From the NCBI GenBank assembly GCA_046262015.1, contig JBHENN010000062.1, positions 1 through 9,060 on the forward strand: a stretch of 9,060 bases of DNA, in the 5' to 3' direction. The notes under the pieces are model-generated. The model saw only the letters and a program-made list of their open reading frames with translations. It did not search any database and had not been told where the DNA came from. This stretch comes from JBHENN01 sp046262015. Its GTDB lineage: Bacteria; Actinomycetota; CADDZG01; WHSQ01. The position numbers and the translations under genes were made by a program. Positions 1-6,056 of the stretch are shown here, in pieces (position 1 is the first letter of the stretch; each line of letters begins with the position of its first letter).

Positions 1-486
1 GGAGTAGCTGCGGGCGCTCCGGGCGGCGCGCTGGCGGGCGGCGAGACCCTTGTGCTGCTCGGCCTCGAGCTTGACCTTGCGCGCCTTGTCCCTGAGCACG
101 TGGAACGCTGACCCCTGAGCGACCGGCACGAGCTCCGCGGCGGCTCCGGGACAGGATTCCTCTGCCTTGGCGATCTCGGCTGCCTGGTCGAGCGAGACGT
201 CGCCGTGCCGGAGCGCGTCGCTCAGTTCCTCGGACCCTCCCATGACCTTGCCCGTGGTCACCGTTGCGCGCGCCCGCTCCATCGACGTCCCCGTCACCTG
301 GGCTATCTCACCGGGATCGTCGAGCTTGCGCGACAGCGCGGCGACCCCGTAGTCGGCCAGCCTCCGGGCCCGGACATAGGAGTCGAGCAACCGGCGCGCG
401 TCGGGGCGGGTCAGCAGCTCGGGCTCGAGGTCGGTGTTGGCCTTCTCGAGCTGGGCCACAGCCTCGTCGAGATGAGCGGCGTTCAT
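1..486 (-). CDS. DUF222 (13E12-repeat) family protein, probably DUF222-HNH endonuclease, C-terminus outside window
   Basis: The minus-strand frame from ATG at 486 stays open to the window edge and gives 162 residues. The stretch from about residue 68 to the edge, with SMERARATVTTGK, SLDQAAEIAKAEE, FHVLRDKARKVKLEAEQ and GLAARQRAARSARSY, is the helical pattern I know from actinobacterial DUF222 (13E12 repeat) proteins. These usually continue into a C-terminal HNH nuclease domain, which would lie beyond position 1 and cannot be seen. No in-frame start codon occurs upstream back to glpK, so 486 is the likely start. Its Shine-Dalgarno sequence is weak: the nearest candidate, AGGTG, is 17 bases away. 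The gene lies 125 bases downstream of glpK on the same strand, with no sign of coupling. The family is often multicopy in actinobacterial genomes, its cellular role is poorly known, and the HNH part here is inference from family architecture. Confidence 0.8.
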   Translation of the reverse strand, partial: MNAAHLDEAVAQLEKANTDLEPELLTRPDARRLLDSYVRARRLADYGVAALSRKLDDPGEIAQVTGTSMERARATVTTGKVMGGSEELSDALRHGDVSLDQAAEIAKAEESCPGAAAELVPVAQGSAFHVLRDKARKVKLEAEQHKGLAARQRAARSARSYS

Positions 487-588
487 GTCGTCATCATGGC
501 GGGCACCTGCGACAGATTTCGGCCCAGAAGGGCCCCTGACGCGGACTTTTCGAGAAGTTCTTCGGCGCACCGAGCTGCGGACAGACCC

Positions 589-609
589 CCGGCGTCACCG
601 CCGCGCCGG
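589..609 (-). terminator. possible terminator hairpin after glpK
   Basis: Just past the glpK stop, CCGGCG (589-594) and CGCCGG (604-609) can form a 6-bp GC stem with a 9-base loop. No T-tract follows on the minus strand, so this is at best a non-canonical terminator. A second small hairpin (GGCCC/GGGCC, 521-534) lies further along. The rest of the 487-611 gap shows nothing I can name. Confidence 0.25.
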
Positions 610-611
610 AA

Positions 612-2093
612 CTAGTCGGCCCAGGCGCGCGCCCGGTCCACGGCCTTCTTCCAGCGGTCGTAGGCGGCGTCCATCTCGTCGCGCGACCGCGCGGGCTCGA
701 ACTCGGCGGCGACCCTCCACTGCGCGCCGATCTCCGCGGTGGACGACCACACGCCCTCTGCTAGTCCCGCGAGATAGGCGGCGCCGAGAGCGGTCGTTTC
801 GAGGTTCTCCGGGCGTCGCACGACGACGCCGAGCTGGTCGGCCTGGACCTGGCACAACAGATCCATGACGCTCGCACCTCCGTCCACGCGCAGCTCGGCC
901 AGCGCGACCCCCGAGTCCGCGGCCATGGCCTCGACGACATCGCGCGTCTGGTAGGCCATCGCCTCGACGGCCGCGCGCGCGAGGTGGGCCGCGGTCGTGC
1001 CGCGCGTGATGCCGACGTACGCCCCGCGCGCGTACGGGTCCCAATGCGGCGCGCCGAGCCCCGCGAACGCGGGGACGAGGTAGGTGTCTCCGGTGTCCGG
1101 CACCGACGCGGCGAGCGGCCCGACATCGGCGGCTTCCGCGATCACCCCCAGCCCGTCGCGCAGCCACTGCACCGCTGCTCCGGTCGCGAAGATGCTGCCC
1201 TCGAGCGCGTACCGCAATCCGTCGCCGATGTCCCACGCAGCCGTGGACAACAGGCCGTGGTCGGAGATGGGCACGCGATCGCCGGTGTTCATGAGTACGA
1301 ACGAGCCCGTACCGTAGGTGTTCTTGGCCATGCCGGGCTCGTAGCACGCCTGCCCGAACAGCGCGGCCTGCTGGTCGCCGGCGACGCCCGACACGGGGAC
1401 GGTTGTCCCGTCGAGGTCGGTGGTCCCGAAGCGGCCGCTCGTCGGCAGGATATCGGGGAGGAGGCTTTCGGGGATGCCGAACGACTCCACCAGGAGGGGG
1501 TCCCATGCGCCGGCCTCCAGCGAATACAAGAGGGTACGGGACGCGTTGGAATGCTCGGTGGCGTGTACCTCGCCACCCGTGAGCTTCCATATCAACCAGG
1601 TGTCGACCGTGCCGAAGGCGAGCTCGCCCGCCTCGGCGCGCCGCCGGATCCCGTCGAGGTTCTCGAAGTACCACATGACCTTGGTGGCGGAGAAGTAGGG
1701 ATCGAGGAGGAGGCCAGTGCGCGCCCGGACATCCGCCTCGATCCCCTCCGCCTTCAGCCGTTCGCATATCGCGGCCGTCCGGCGGCATTGCCATACGACC
1801 GCTGGGGCGATCGGCGCGCCCGTGGCGCGGTCCCAGACCACGGCCGTCTCGCGCTGATTGGTGATACCGATCGCGGCGACGTCCGAAGGTGCGACCCCGC
1901 CCGCCCGCAGGACCTCCCTCATGAGGCCCTCGGTGACCTCCCAGATCTCCTCGGCATCGTGCTCCACCCAGCCGGGCCGAGGGTAGGACTGGGTGAACTC
2001 CGAGTAGACCCGAGCGCGTAACCCCGCTCCCTCCAGCAGCAGTACGGTTATGCCGGTGGTGCCCGCATCGACCGACATGACCAGCTCCGGCAT
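612..2093 (-). CDS. glpK: glycerol kinase
   Basis: GlpK phosphorylates glycerol with ATP to sn-glycerol 3-phosphate in the cytoplasm, feeding glycolysis and lipid synthesis. The 493-residue product has the usual family length. It shows the N-terminal phosphate-binding DAGTTG at 9-14, NQRET with the glycerol-contacting Arg81-Glu82, the FGGY signature DPYFSATKVMW (131-141), SNASRT (182-187), AGDQQAALFGQ with the catalytic Asp240, and C-terminal DGGAS and ALGAAYLAGLAEGVW. The start at 2093 is chosen over the in-frame ATG at 2120 because AGGAGG (2107-2102) lies 8 bases upstream of it. The region between SNASRT and AGDQQ lacks the His that HPr phosphorylates in Firmicutes GlpK, so PTS control by that route is unlikely (inference). 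No glpF, glpD or glpR is adjacent. The gene is divergent from the HATPase gene at 2111, so its promoter must lie inside that coding region. Confidence 0.97.
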   Translation of the reverse strand: MPELVMSVDAGTTGITVLLLEGAGLRARVYSEFTQSYPRPGWVEHDAEEIWEVTEGLMREVLRAGGVAPSDVAAIGITNQRETAVVWDRATGAPIAPAVVWQCRRTAAICERLKAEGIEADVRARTGLLLDPYFSATKVMWYFENLDGIRRRAEAGELAFGTVDTWLIWKLTGGEVHATEHSNASRTLLYSLEAGAWDPLLVESFGIPESLLPDILPTSGRFGTTDLDGTTVPVSGVAGDQQAALFGQACYEPGMAKNTYGTGSFVLMNTGDRVPISDHGLLSTAAWDIGDGLRYALEGSIFATGAAVQWLRDGLGVIAEAADVGPLAASVPDTGDTYLVPAFAGLGAPHWDPYARGAYVGITRGTTAAHLARAAVEAMAYQTRDVVEAMAADSGVALAELRVDGGASVMDLLCQVQADQLGVVVRRPENLETTALGAAYLAGLAEGVWSSTAEIGAQWRVAAEFEPARSRDEMDAAYDRWKKAVDRARAWAD

Positions 2094-2094
2094 A

Positions 2095-2107
2095 GGGGAG
2101 GCCTCCT
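2095..2107. promoter_or_regulatory. shared palindromic ribosome-binding site for two divergent genes
   Basis: The perfect palindrome GGAGGCCTCC (2097-2106) sits in the 17-base gap between the glpK start (2093, minus) and the HATPase start (2111, plus). Read on plus, GGGGAGG (2095-2101) lies 9 bases before GTG 2111. Read on minus, AGGAGG (2107-2102) lies 8 bases before ATG 2093. One sequence therefore gives a strong Shine-Dalgarno element on each strand. A DNA-operator role for the palindrome is possible but not shown. Confidence 0.75.
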
Positions 2108-2110
2108 GAG

Positions 2111-2536
2111 GTGGATGCATCTACGGGCGGCCAAACCTATCGGGTCCATGACCGGGCCGGCCTGTCCGGCATCCGCAAGGTGATCCGCAGCCAACTCGAG
2201 GCCGCGCGGTGCCATCCGTCTGATTGCTTCGACTGCCTCATCGCGGTCACCGAGGCATGCACCCACGCGTTGCTGCACGGCGCGTCGAGCCATCCCGACG
2301 AGCGCCAGCCTCGGTTGAGCTGGAGCATCGAGGACCATCAGATCCGTTTCTGCCTCGAGGACCTGTCGACGCAGACGTGGGCGCGGTCGGCCCATCCCGC
2401 GCGCAGCGAGGAGGATCCTCTGCTCGCAGCCACCGACGGCTACCGCGTCACGCTGATGAGGGAGCTGATGGACTCGGTCGAGATCGCCCGAGGACCGAGC
2501 GGCACGAGGGTCGTTCTCACCAAGCGATTCGCCTAG
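2111..2536 (+). CDS. degenerate RsbW-like HATPase_c_2 protein (possible non-catalytic anti-sigma/regulatory protein)
   Basis: The 141-residue product has the layout of short GHKL proteins of the RsbW/SpoIIAB type, which bind ATP and hold sigma factors or anti-anti-sigma partners. It has AVTEACTHALLHG (45-57) at the N-box and ends with LMRELMDSVEI plus GTRVVLTKRF, the conserved tail pattern. The key residues are altered: the Mg-chelating N-box Asn is His52, the G1 box has Asp84 but no glycines (DLSTQ), and the G2 box reads GYR rather than GRG. Compared with the intact paralogue-like protein at 6628-7080, it looks unable to bind ATP normally. GTG 2111 is chosen for its strong GGGGAGG 9 bases upstream. 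The gene stands alone between divergent glpK and a convergent rlpA-like gene, with no sigma or STAS partner visible. The family call is fairly firm; the loss of ATP binding is inferred from the motifs. Confidence 0.75.
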   Translation: MDASTGGQTYRVHDRAGLSGIRKVIRSQLEAARCHPSDCFDCLIAVTEACTHALLHGASSHPDERQPRLSWSIEDHQIRFCLEDLSTQTWARSAHPARSEEDPLLAATDGYRVTLMRELMDSVEIARGPSGTRVVLTKRFA

Positions 2537-2552
2537 TCCGCTCGAGTGCGGA
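2537..2552. terminator. possible bidirectional terminator hairpin
   Basis: TCCGC (2537-2541) and GCGGA (2548-2552) form a short stem directly after the HATPase stop and 7 bases before the convergent stop codon at 2559. GAACCGGTTC, a perfect palindrome, follows at 2551-2560. No T-tract is present on either strand, so the call rests on position between two convergent genes. Confidence 0.25.
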
Positions 2553-2558
2553 ACCGGT

Positions 2559-3593
2559 TCAGACCTTGATCAGGACCTCGGCTTCGATCCAGCCGAGGCC
2601 GGAGATCCCGATCGCCTGAGCCGCGGCGCGGCTGAGGTCTAGGACCCGGCCGTCGATGTAGGGCCCGCGGTCGTTGACCAGCACGACGACGCCTCGTCCG
2701 GCGTGCTCGACGTAGAGCCACGATCCCAGCGGGAGCTCCTTGCTGGCAGCCGTGTAGAGGTCCGGATCGAACACGTCCCCGTTGGCCGTGAGGTTGCCCT
2801 CGAACCCGGGCCCGTACCACGACGCGACCCCCTCGAAGCTGACCCCCGTGCCGGCGAACCCCTTGGGTATGCCGGAGGCGGGGCCGGACGGTCTCAGGAT
2901 GTCCAGCAACGCCGCCCCGGGGCGCGCCACCGAGCCGCTCGTTTGGGCGCGGGCCGCGGCCAGCGCAACCGCCTGGCGGCGCGCCTCTGCCTCCAGCCGG
3001 CGGATCTCGACCGTCAGTGACGCGAGCGCATCGCGGCGCGCCGCGATGGCATCGGCCATCGCGCGCCCCACCTCGGCGGCCTCGGCCTCCGCGGCCATCA
3101 GGCGTTGCTTGCGGGCATCGACCCGGTCCTGCGCCGCCTCGTTACGGGCCCGCACCACCCGCAGCGCGCGCAGAGCATCGGCCGCGGCGTCGTTAGATGC
3201 GCTCGTGGCTTTCTCGAGGTCGAGCATCTGGTCGAGGGTCTTCGCCGACAGGAGAAGGGCGAGCCGCGTCGCCGAACCCGACTTGTAGAGCTCGACGGCG
3301 CGCTCGACGTACCTGCTCTCCGCCTGCCGGAACGCCGCGTCGTTATCGTGGAGCTCGAGCTCGAGAAGACCGATCTCGCGGCTCGCGCGGGCGATCGCTT
3401 CCTGGAGCTGTGCCCGCCGGGTTCCGAGGTCGGCGAGGCCGCGCTCCAGCCCGGTGACCTCGTCGGCGAGCAGCTGCGCACGCGCTCGGAGCGAGTCGAG
3501 GTCGCCGGCCGCGGCAGGCTGCACCACGACCGCGGCGACGACCACCGCGAGAGCGAGCGGGCCTAGGGCACGGGCCATCCTGTGGAGGTGCAT
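2559..3593 (-). CDS. secreted coiled-coil protein with C-terminal RlpA-like double-psi beta-barrel domain
   Basis: The product is 344 residues. Residues 1-29 form a signal peptide: a basic start, a hydrophobic run ALGPLALAVVVAAVVV, and a cleavage-like AAA before Gly30. There is no lipobox Cys, so it should be exported but not lipid-anchored. Residues about 31-215 are rich in Ala, Arg, Glu and Leu and look like a long coiled coil resembling the regulatory coiled coils of secreted wall hydrolases. Residues 250-344 are RlpA-like: ASWYGPGF (257-264), TANGDVFD (269-276), NDRGP (307-311) and VLDLSRAAA. RlpA of Pseudomonas is a lytic transglycosylase acting on peptide-free glycan. Here the position of its catalytic Glu is Asp273, while Asp276 and Asp308 are kept, so activity is uncertain. 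Start 3593 is preferred because GAGG lies 7 bases upstream and it gives a clean signal peptide; an extension to 3677 has neither. The gene is divergent from pfkA and probably acts in cell-wall remodelling. Confidence 0.88.
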   Translation of the reverse strand: MHLHRMARALGPLALAVVVAAVVVQPAAAGDLDSLRARAQLLADEVTGLERGLADLGTRRAQLQEAIARASREIGLLELELHDNDAAFRQAESRYVERAVELYKSGSATRLALLLSAKTLDQMLDLEKATSASNDAAADALRALRVVRARNEAAQDRVDARKQRLMAAEAEAAEVGRAMADAIAARRDALASLTVEIRRLEAEARRQAVALAAARAQTSGSVARPGAALLDILRPSGPASGIPKGFAGTGVSFEGVASWYGPGFEGNLTANGDVFDPDLYTAASKELPLGSWLYVEHAGRGVVVLVNDRGPYIDGRVLDLSRAAAQAIGISGLGWIEAEVLIKV

Positions 3594-3610
3594 GCCTATA
3601 CCTCGACCTT

Positions 3611-3623
3611 TCCGGTGACCGGA
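3611..3623. repeat. short inverted repeat in the rlpA-like/pfkA divergent gap
   Basis: TCCGGT-G-ACCGGA is a perfect 6-bp inverted repeat around one base, 18 bases upstream of the rlpA-like start and 95 bases upstream of the pfkA start. It could be an operator for either divergent gene. I see no confident promoter hexamers in the 125-base gap, so the function is a guess. Confidence 0.3.
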
Positions 3624-3718
3624 TTGAGAGCAGCGTCCGTATGGACCACGATAACGGCGCGGTAGCGGGGAAGCCACCCGGGTGGCCGGAGGCGGCGTCG
3701 CGCGGGAAGATAGAGGTC

Positions 3719-4750
3719 ATGGCGCGCATAGGGATGCTGACTGGAGGAGGGGACTGCCCCGGCCTCAACGCGGTGATCCGAGCGGTCGTCCGCAAAGGGG
3801 TCAACGAGTATGGCCACGCGATCGTGGGCTATCGCGACGGCTGGCGCGGCGTCCTCGACAACAGCGTGATGTCGCTGACGCCGGAGAACACCTCGGGGAT
3901 CCTCCCGCGCGGTGGAACGATCCTGGGCTCGTCGCGAACGAACCCGTTCAAGGAAGAGCGCGGCCTCGAGCGCGTGCGCGACAGCCTGTCCTCGGAGCGG
4001 ATCGACGCCCTGATCGCCGTCGGGGGCGAGGACACCCTCGGCGTCGCGGCCAAGCTCTCGGCTGAGGGCGTCAACGTCGTCGGCGTGCCCAAGACGATCG
4101 ACAACGACCTCAACGCGACCGATTTCACCTTCGGGTTCAACACGGCGGTCCAGATCTGCACCGATGCGATCGATCGGCTGCACACGACGGCCGAATCGCA
4201 CAACCGCGTCATCGTGCTCGAGGTGATGGGCAGGCACGCCGGGTGGATCGCAACCTATGCCGGCATCGCGGGCGGTGCCGACGCGATCCTCGTCCCGGAA
4301 CGTCCGTTCGACATCGACCACGTGTGCGAGCACATCCGGAGGAGGCACCGGAGAGGGAGGAGCTTCTCGATCGTCGTGGTGGCTGAGGGCGCCAAACCGA
4401 TCGAGGGGAGCGAAGCCCTCCAGGACGAGCAGCTCGACGCGTTCGGGCACGTCCGCCTCGGAGGGATCGGTGTTGCGCTGGAACAAGAGATCGAGCAGCG
4501 CACCGGTTACGAGACGCGCGTTACGATCCTCGGCCACATCCAGCGGGGCGGGACCCCGACGGCGTTCGATCGGGTCCTCGCGACCCGGTTCGGTATCGCA
4601 GCCATCGATGCGGTCGAGCAAGGTGACTACGGCAAGATGGTGGCCTTGCAGGGGACCGAGATCGTGCGCGTGCCGATCGGCGACGCGGTCGGCGAGCTGA
4701 AGACGCTCTCGCCCGAGCTGTACGAGACCGCCGAGGTCTTCTTCGGCTGA
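3719..4750 (+). CDS. pfkA: 6-phosphofructokinase, predicted pyrophosphate-dependent
   Basis: This enzyme phosphorylates fructose 6-phosphate to the 1,6-bisphosphate. The 343-residue protein fits the actinobacterial group-III PFK family. Motifs in order are GGGDCPGLNAVIR (9-21), GGEDT (102-106), PKTIDND (124-130) with the catalytic Asp128, MGR (170-172), the substrate-side Glu223 in AEGAK, and GHIQRGG (272-278). Donor choice is known to depend on two positions: ATP enzymes carry Gly where this one has Asp105, and the PPi-dependent enzyme type combines that Asp with Lys in PKTIDND (Lys125). Both residues here match the PPi type, as in Amycolatopsis methanolica. A PPi enzyme is reversible and not allosteric, so it could serve glycolysis and gluconeogenesis. 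The start at 3719 matches the family N-terminus; an in-frame ATG at 3641 would add 26 unconserved residues. The Shine-Dalgarno is poorly placed: AGAGG is only 2 bases away and GGGAAGA 8 bases away. Confidence 0.95.
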   Translation: MARIGMLTGGGDCPGLNAVIRAVVRKGVNEYGHAIVGYRDGWRGVLDNSVMSLTPENTSGILPRGGTILGSSRTNPFKEERGLERVRDSLSSERIDALIAVGGEDTLGVAAKLSAEGVNVVGVPKTIDNDLNATDFTFGFNTAVQICTDAIDRLHTTAESHNRVIVLEVMGRHAGWIATYAGIAGGADAILVPERPFDIDHVCEHIRRRHRRGRSFSIVVVAEGAKPIEGSEALQDEQLDAFGHVRLGGIGVALEQEIEQRTGYETRVTILGHIQRGGTPTAFDRVLATRFGIAAIDAVEQGDYGKMVALQGTEIVRVPIGDAVGELKTLSPELYETAEVFFG

Positions 4751-4757
4751 ACCGGGG

Positions 4758-4862
4758 TCATCCTTGGGGGTCGCGTGCCTCCAACGCCCGGACGGCGGGG
4801 CCGTGCAGCACTTGGCCGTCGGGGTCGAACCGGGACCCGAGACACGGACAATCCCAGGACGT
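4758..4862 (-). pseudogene. remnant of a Rieske [2Fe-2S] domain (C-terminal fragment)
   Basis: Read on the minus strand, the gap after pfkA encodes TSWDCPCLGSRFD, then GQVLHGPAVRAL and a short tail ending in TGA at 4760-4758. This matches the second half of a Rieske domain, usually WDCPCHGSRFD followed by G-x-V-x-x-GPA. It is close to the form fused to the C-terminus of FAD-dependent oxidoreductases. The first cluster motif (C-x-H) is absent, an in-frame TGA (4865-4863) lies immediately upstream, and the His of CPCHG is replaced by Leu at 4839-4841. No start codon or upstream domain remains; the sequence beyond 4866 is unrelated and holds the promoter of the threonine aldolase gene. The stop lies 8 bases past the pfkA stop, as expected for the end of a former convergent gene. 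The motif match is direct; decay by deletion of the 5' part is inference. Confidence 0.75.
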
Positions 4863-4918
4863 TCACCGGCCGGCGACCGGCCCCCCCGAGCCTAGGCGAG
4901 GCGCGCCGCGGCCCCCTT

Positions 4919-4924
4919 TATCCT
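4919..4924 (+). promoter_or_regulatory. -10 box (TATCCT) for a leaderless threonine aldolase transcript
   Basis: TATCCT fits the actinobacterial TANNNT -10 pattern and ends 6 bases before ATG 4931, so transcription should begin at or next to the A of the start codon. No Shine-Dalgarno sequence precedes the ATG, which agrees with leaderless translation. No clear -35 box is visible. Confidence 0.5.
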
Positions 4925-4930
4925 CAACTG

Positions 4931-5959
4931 ATGCCTCATCCCATCGATCTGCGCTCGGACACCGTCACCCGCCCCACCCCCGAGATGCGACGCGCGATGG
5001 CCGTGGCCGAGGTCGGCGACGACGTCTTCGGCGACGATCCCACGGTTAACTCCCTGCAGGAGCACTGCGCCGGTCTTCTCGGCAAGGACGCCGGCCTGTT
5101 CGTCCCCACGGGCTCGATGGGCAACCAGGTGTCGCTGGGGGCCCTGAGCCGCGCCGGTGACGAGGTCGTATGCGAGTCGGGCGCCCACTTCCTGCACTAC
5201 GAGGGGGGTTCGGTAGCAGCGTCCCTCGGTCTCATGATGAGACCCCTCCCGGGCGAGCGTGGTGTCATCACCGCGACGCAGGTCGCGGCCGCGGTGCGTG
5301 GTGGGAGCGAGCACAACCCCCGCACCGCCGTCGTCGCGATCGAGAACACTCACAACGTCGCGGGCGGGCGCATCTTCCCGCTGGCCGAAGCGCGCAACAT
5401 CGCGGACGTCTGCCGGGAGCGAGGCGTTGCGGTGCACCTGGACGGTGCCAGGCTCTTCAACGCGCAAGCAGCTACGGGCTCTCCCGCCCGGGCGTGGGCG
5501 GACTGCGCCGATACGGTCAGCTTCTGTTTCTCGAAGGGGCTCGGCGCGCCGGTAGGATCCATGGTCGTCGGACCGATAGAGGTCGTGCGCGAGGCCCGCC
5601 GTCTGAGGAAGCGCCTCGGTGGCGGGATGCGCCAGGTGGGCGTGCTCGCCGCCGCCGCCCGCGTGGCGCTCGACACCGGCCCCGGCCGCCTACACGAGGA
5701 TCACGCCAACGCCCGCCGGCTCGCCGAGGGCTTGTGCGAGATCGATCCTTCTGGGGTGGACCTCGACACGGTCGAGACCAACATGGTCTATCTGGACCTC
5801 AGCCCCTTCGACCGGACCGGGCCGGAGGTGAGCGAGGCGTTGCGAGCCGAGGGGATCCTCACCCTCGGCACCCCCTCGCCGATGCGACTCGTGACCCACC
5901 GGGACGTGTCGGCGGCGGACATCGATGCCGCGTTGACCGCCTTCAGGAAGATCCTGTAA
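4931..5959 (+). CDS. ltaE: low-specificity L-threonine aldolase (PLP-dependent)
   Basis: The enzyme cleaves L-threonine and L-allo-threonine to glycine and acetaldehyde. The 342-residue length is normal. The protein opens with IDLRSDTVTRPTPEMRRAM, the typical family N-terminus, then GDDVFGDDPTVNSLQE (29-44) and PTGSMGNQ (59-66). His86 is the ring-stacking His in the family's E-x-x-x-H pattern. ENTHN (138-142) and HLDGARLFNA (169-178) follow, with Asp171 contacting the cofactor nitrogen. Lys202 in FSKGLGAPVGS forms the Schiff base with pyridoxal phosphate. The C-terminal small domain ends near residue 342. The frame is open upstream to 4775, but that extension runs antisense through the Rieske remnant and is not conserved. 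ATG 4931 matches the family start and has a -10 box just in front, so the mRNA is probably leaderless. The gene looks monocistronic; the next gene has its own leader and ribosome-binding site 97 bases on. Confidence 0.95.
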   Translation: MPHPIDLRSDTVTRPTPEMRRAMAVAEVGDDVFGDDPTVNSLQEHCAGLLGKDAGLFVPTGSMGNQVSLGALSRAGDEVVCESGAHFLHYEGGSVAASLGLMMRPLPGERGVITATQVAAAVRGGSEHNPRTAVVAIENTHNVAGGRIFPLAEARNIADVCRERGVAVHLDGARLFNAQAATGSPARAWADCADTVSFCFSKGLGAPVGSMVVGPIEVVREARRLRKRLGGGMRQVGVLAAAARVALDTGPGRLHEDHANARRLAEGLCEIDPSGVDLDTVETNMVYLDLSPFDRTGPEVSEALRAEGILTLGTPSPMRLVTHRDVSAADIDAALTAFRKIL

Positions 5960-5970
5960 CCCCCGGCGGA

Positions 5971-5988
5971 GGCCCTAAGGGTTAGGCC
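5971..5988 (+). terminator. possible terminator hairpin after the threonine aldolase gene
   Basis: CCTAA (5974-5978) and TTAGG (5982-5986) pair around GGG, and GG/CC pairs extend the stem past one bulged C. It starts 11 bases after the aldolase stop. No T-tract follows. A second small stem, GGCTT/AAGCC (5993-6007), lies next to it. Confidence 0.3.
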
Positions 5989-6014
5989 GTGCGGCTTGAG
6001 GGAAGCCTAGCCTT

Positions 6015-6044
6015 ACGACCACCAAGAGGACGACCACCAAGAGG
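6015..6044 (+). repeat. exact tandem duplication of a 15-bp unit in the SRPBCC gene leader
   Basis: ACGACCACCAAGAGG occurs twice, head to tail, at 6015-6029 and 6030-6044. Each copy ends in AAGAGG, a Shine-Dalgarno-like stretch, and the second copy runs into GAGGGAGG (6041-6048), the true ribosome-binding site. This places a second, decoy-like purine stretch 15 bases upstream. It may be a simple replication-slippage duplication. Confidence 0.9.
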
Positions 6045-6056
6045 GAGGTGCCCCGG

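Noticed and set aside
984..2021. Long open frame on the plus strand opposite glpK (345 codons)
   Set aside because: High-GC shadow: glpK on the other strand has every family motif, and this translation is Arg/Gly/Asp-rich with no recognisable domain.
3596..4621. Long open frame on the minus strand opposite pfkA (341 codons)
   Set aside because: The pfkA frame is unmistakable; this product is a low-complexity antisense translation with no motif.
4775..4930. N-terminal extension of threonine aldolase from the upstream GTG
   Set aside because: The family starts at the MPHPIDLRSDT segment, the extension is basic low-complexity sequence antisense to the Rieske remnant, and the -10 box lies inside it.
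5979..6013. Stress-sigma (SigB-type GGGTTA) or TAGCCT promoter for the SRPBCC gene
   Set aside because: GGGTTA lacks a matching GTTT box at the right distance and lies in a hairpin; TAGCCT (6008-6013) fits TANNNT but has no -35, and such short patterns are frequent by chance.
6015..6044. Start of a CRISPR-like or iteron array
   Set aside because: Only two abutting copies with no spacers; a simple tandem duplication explains it.
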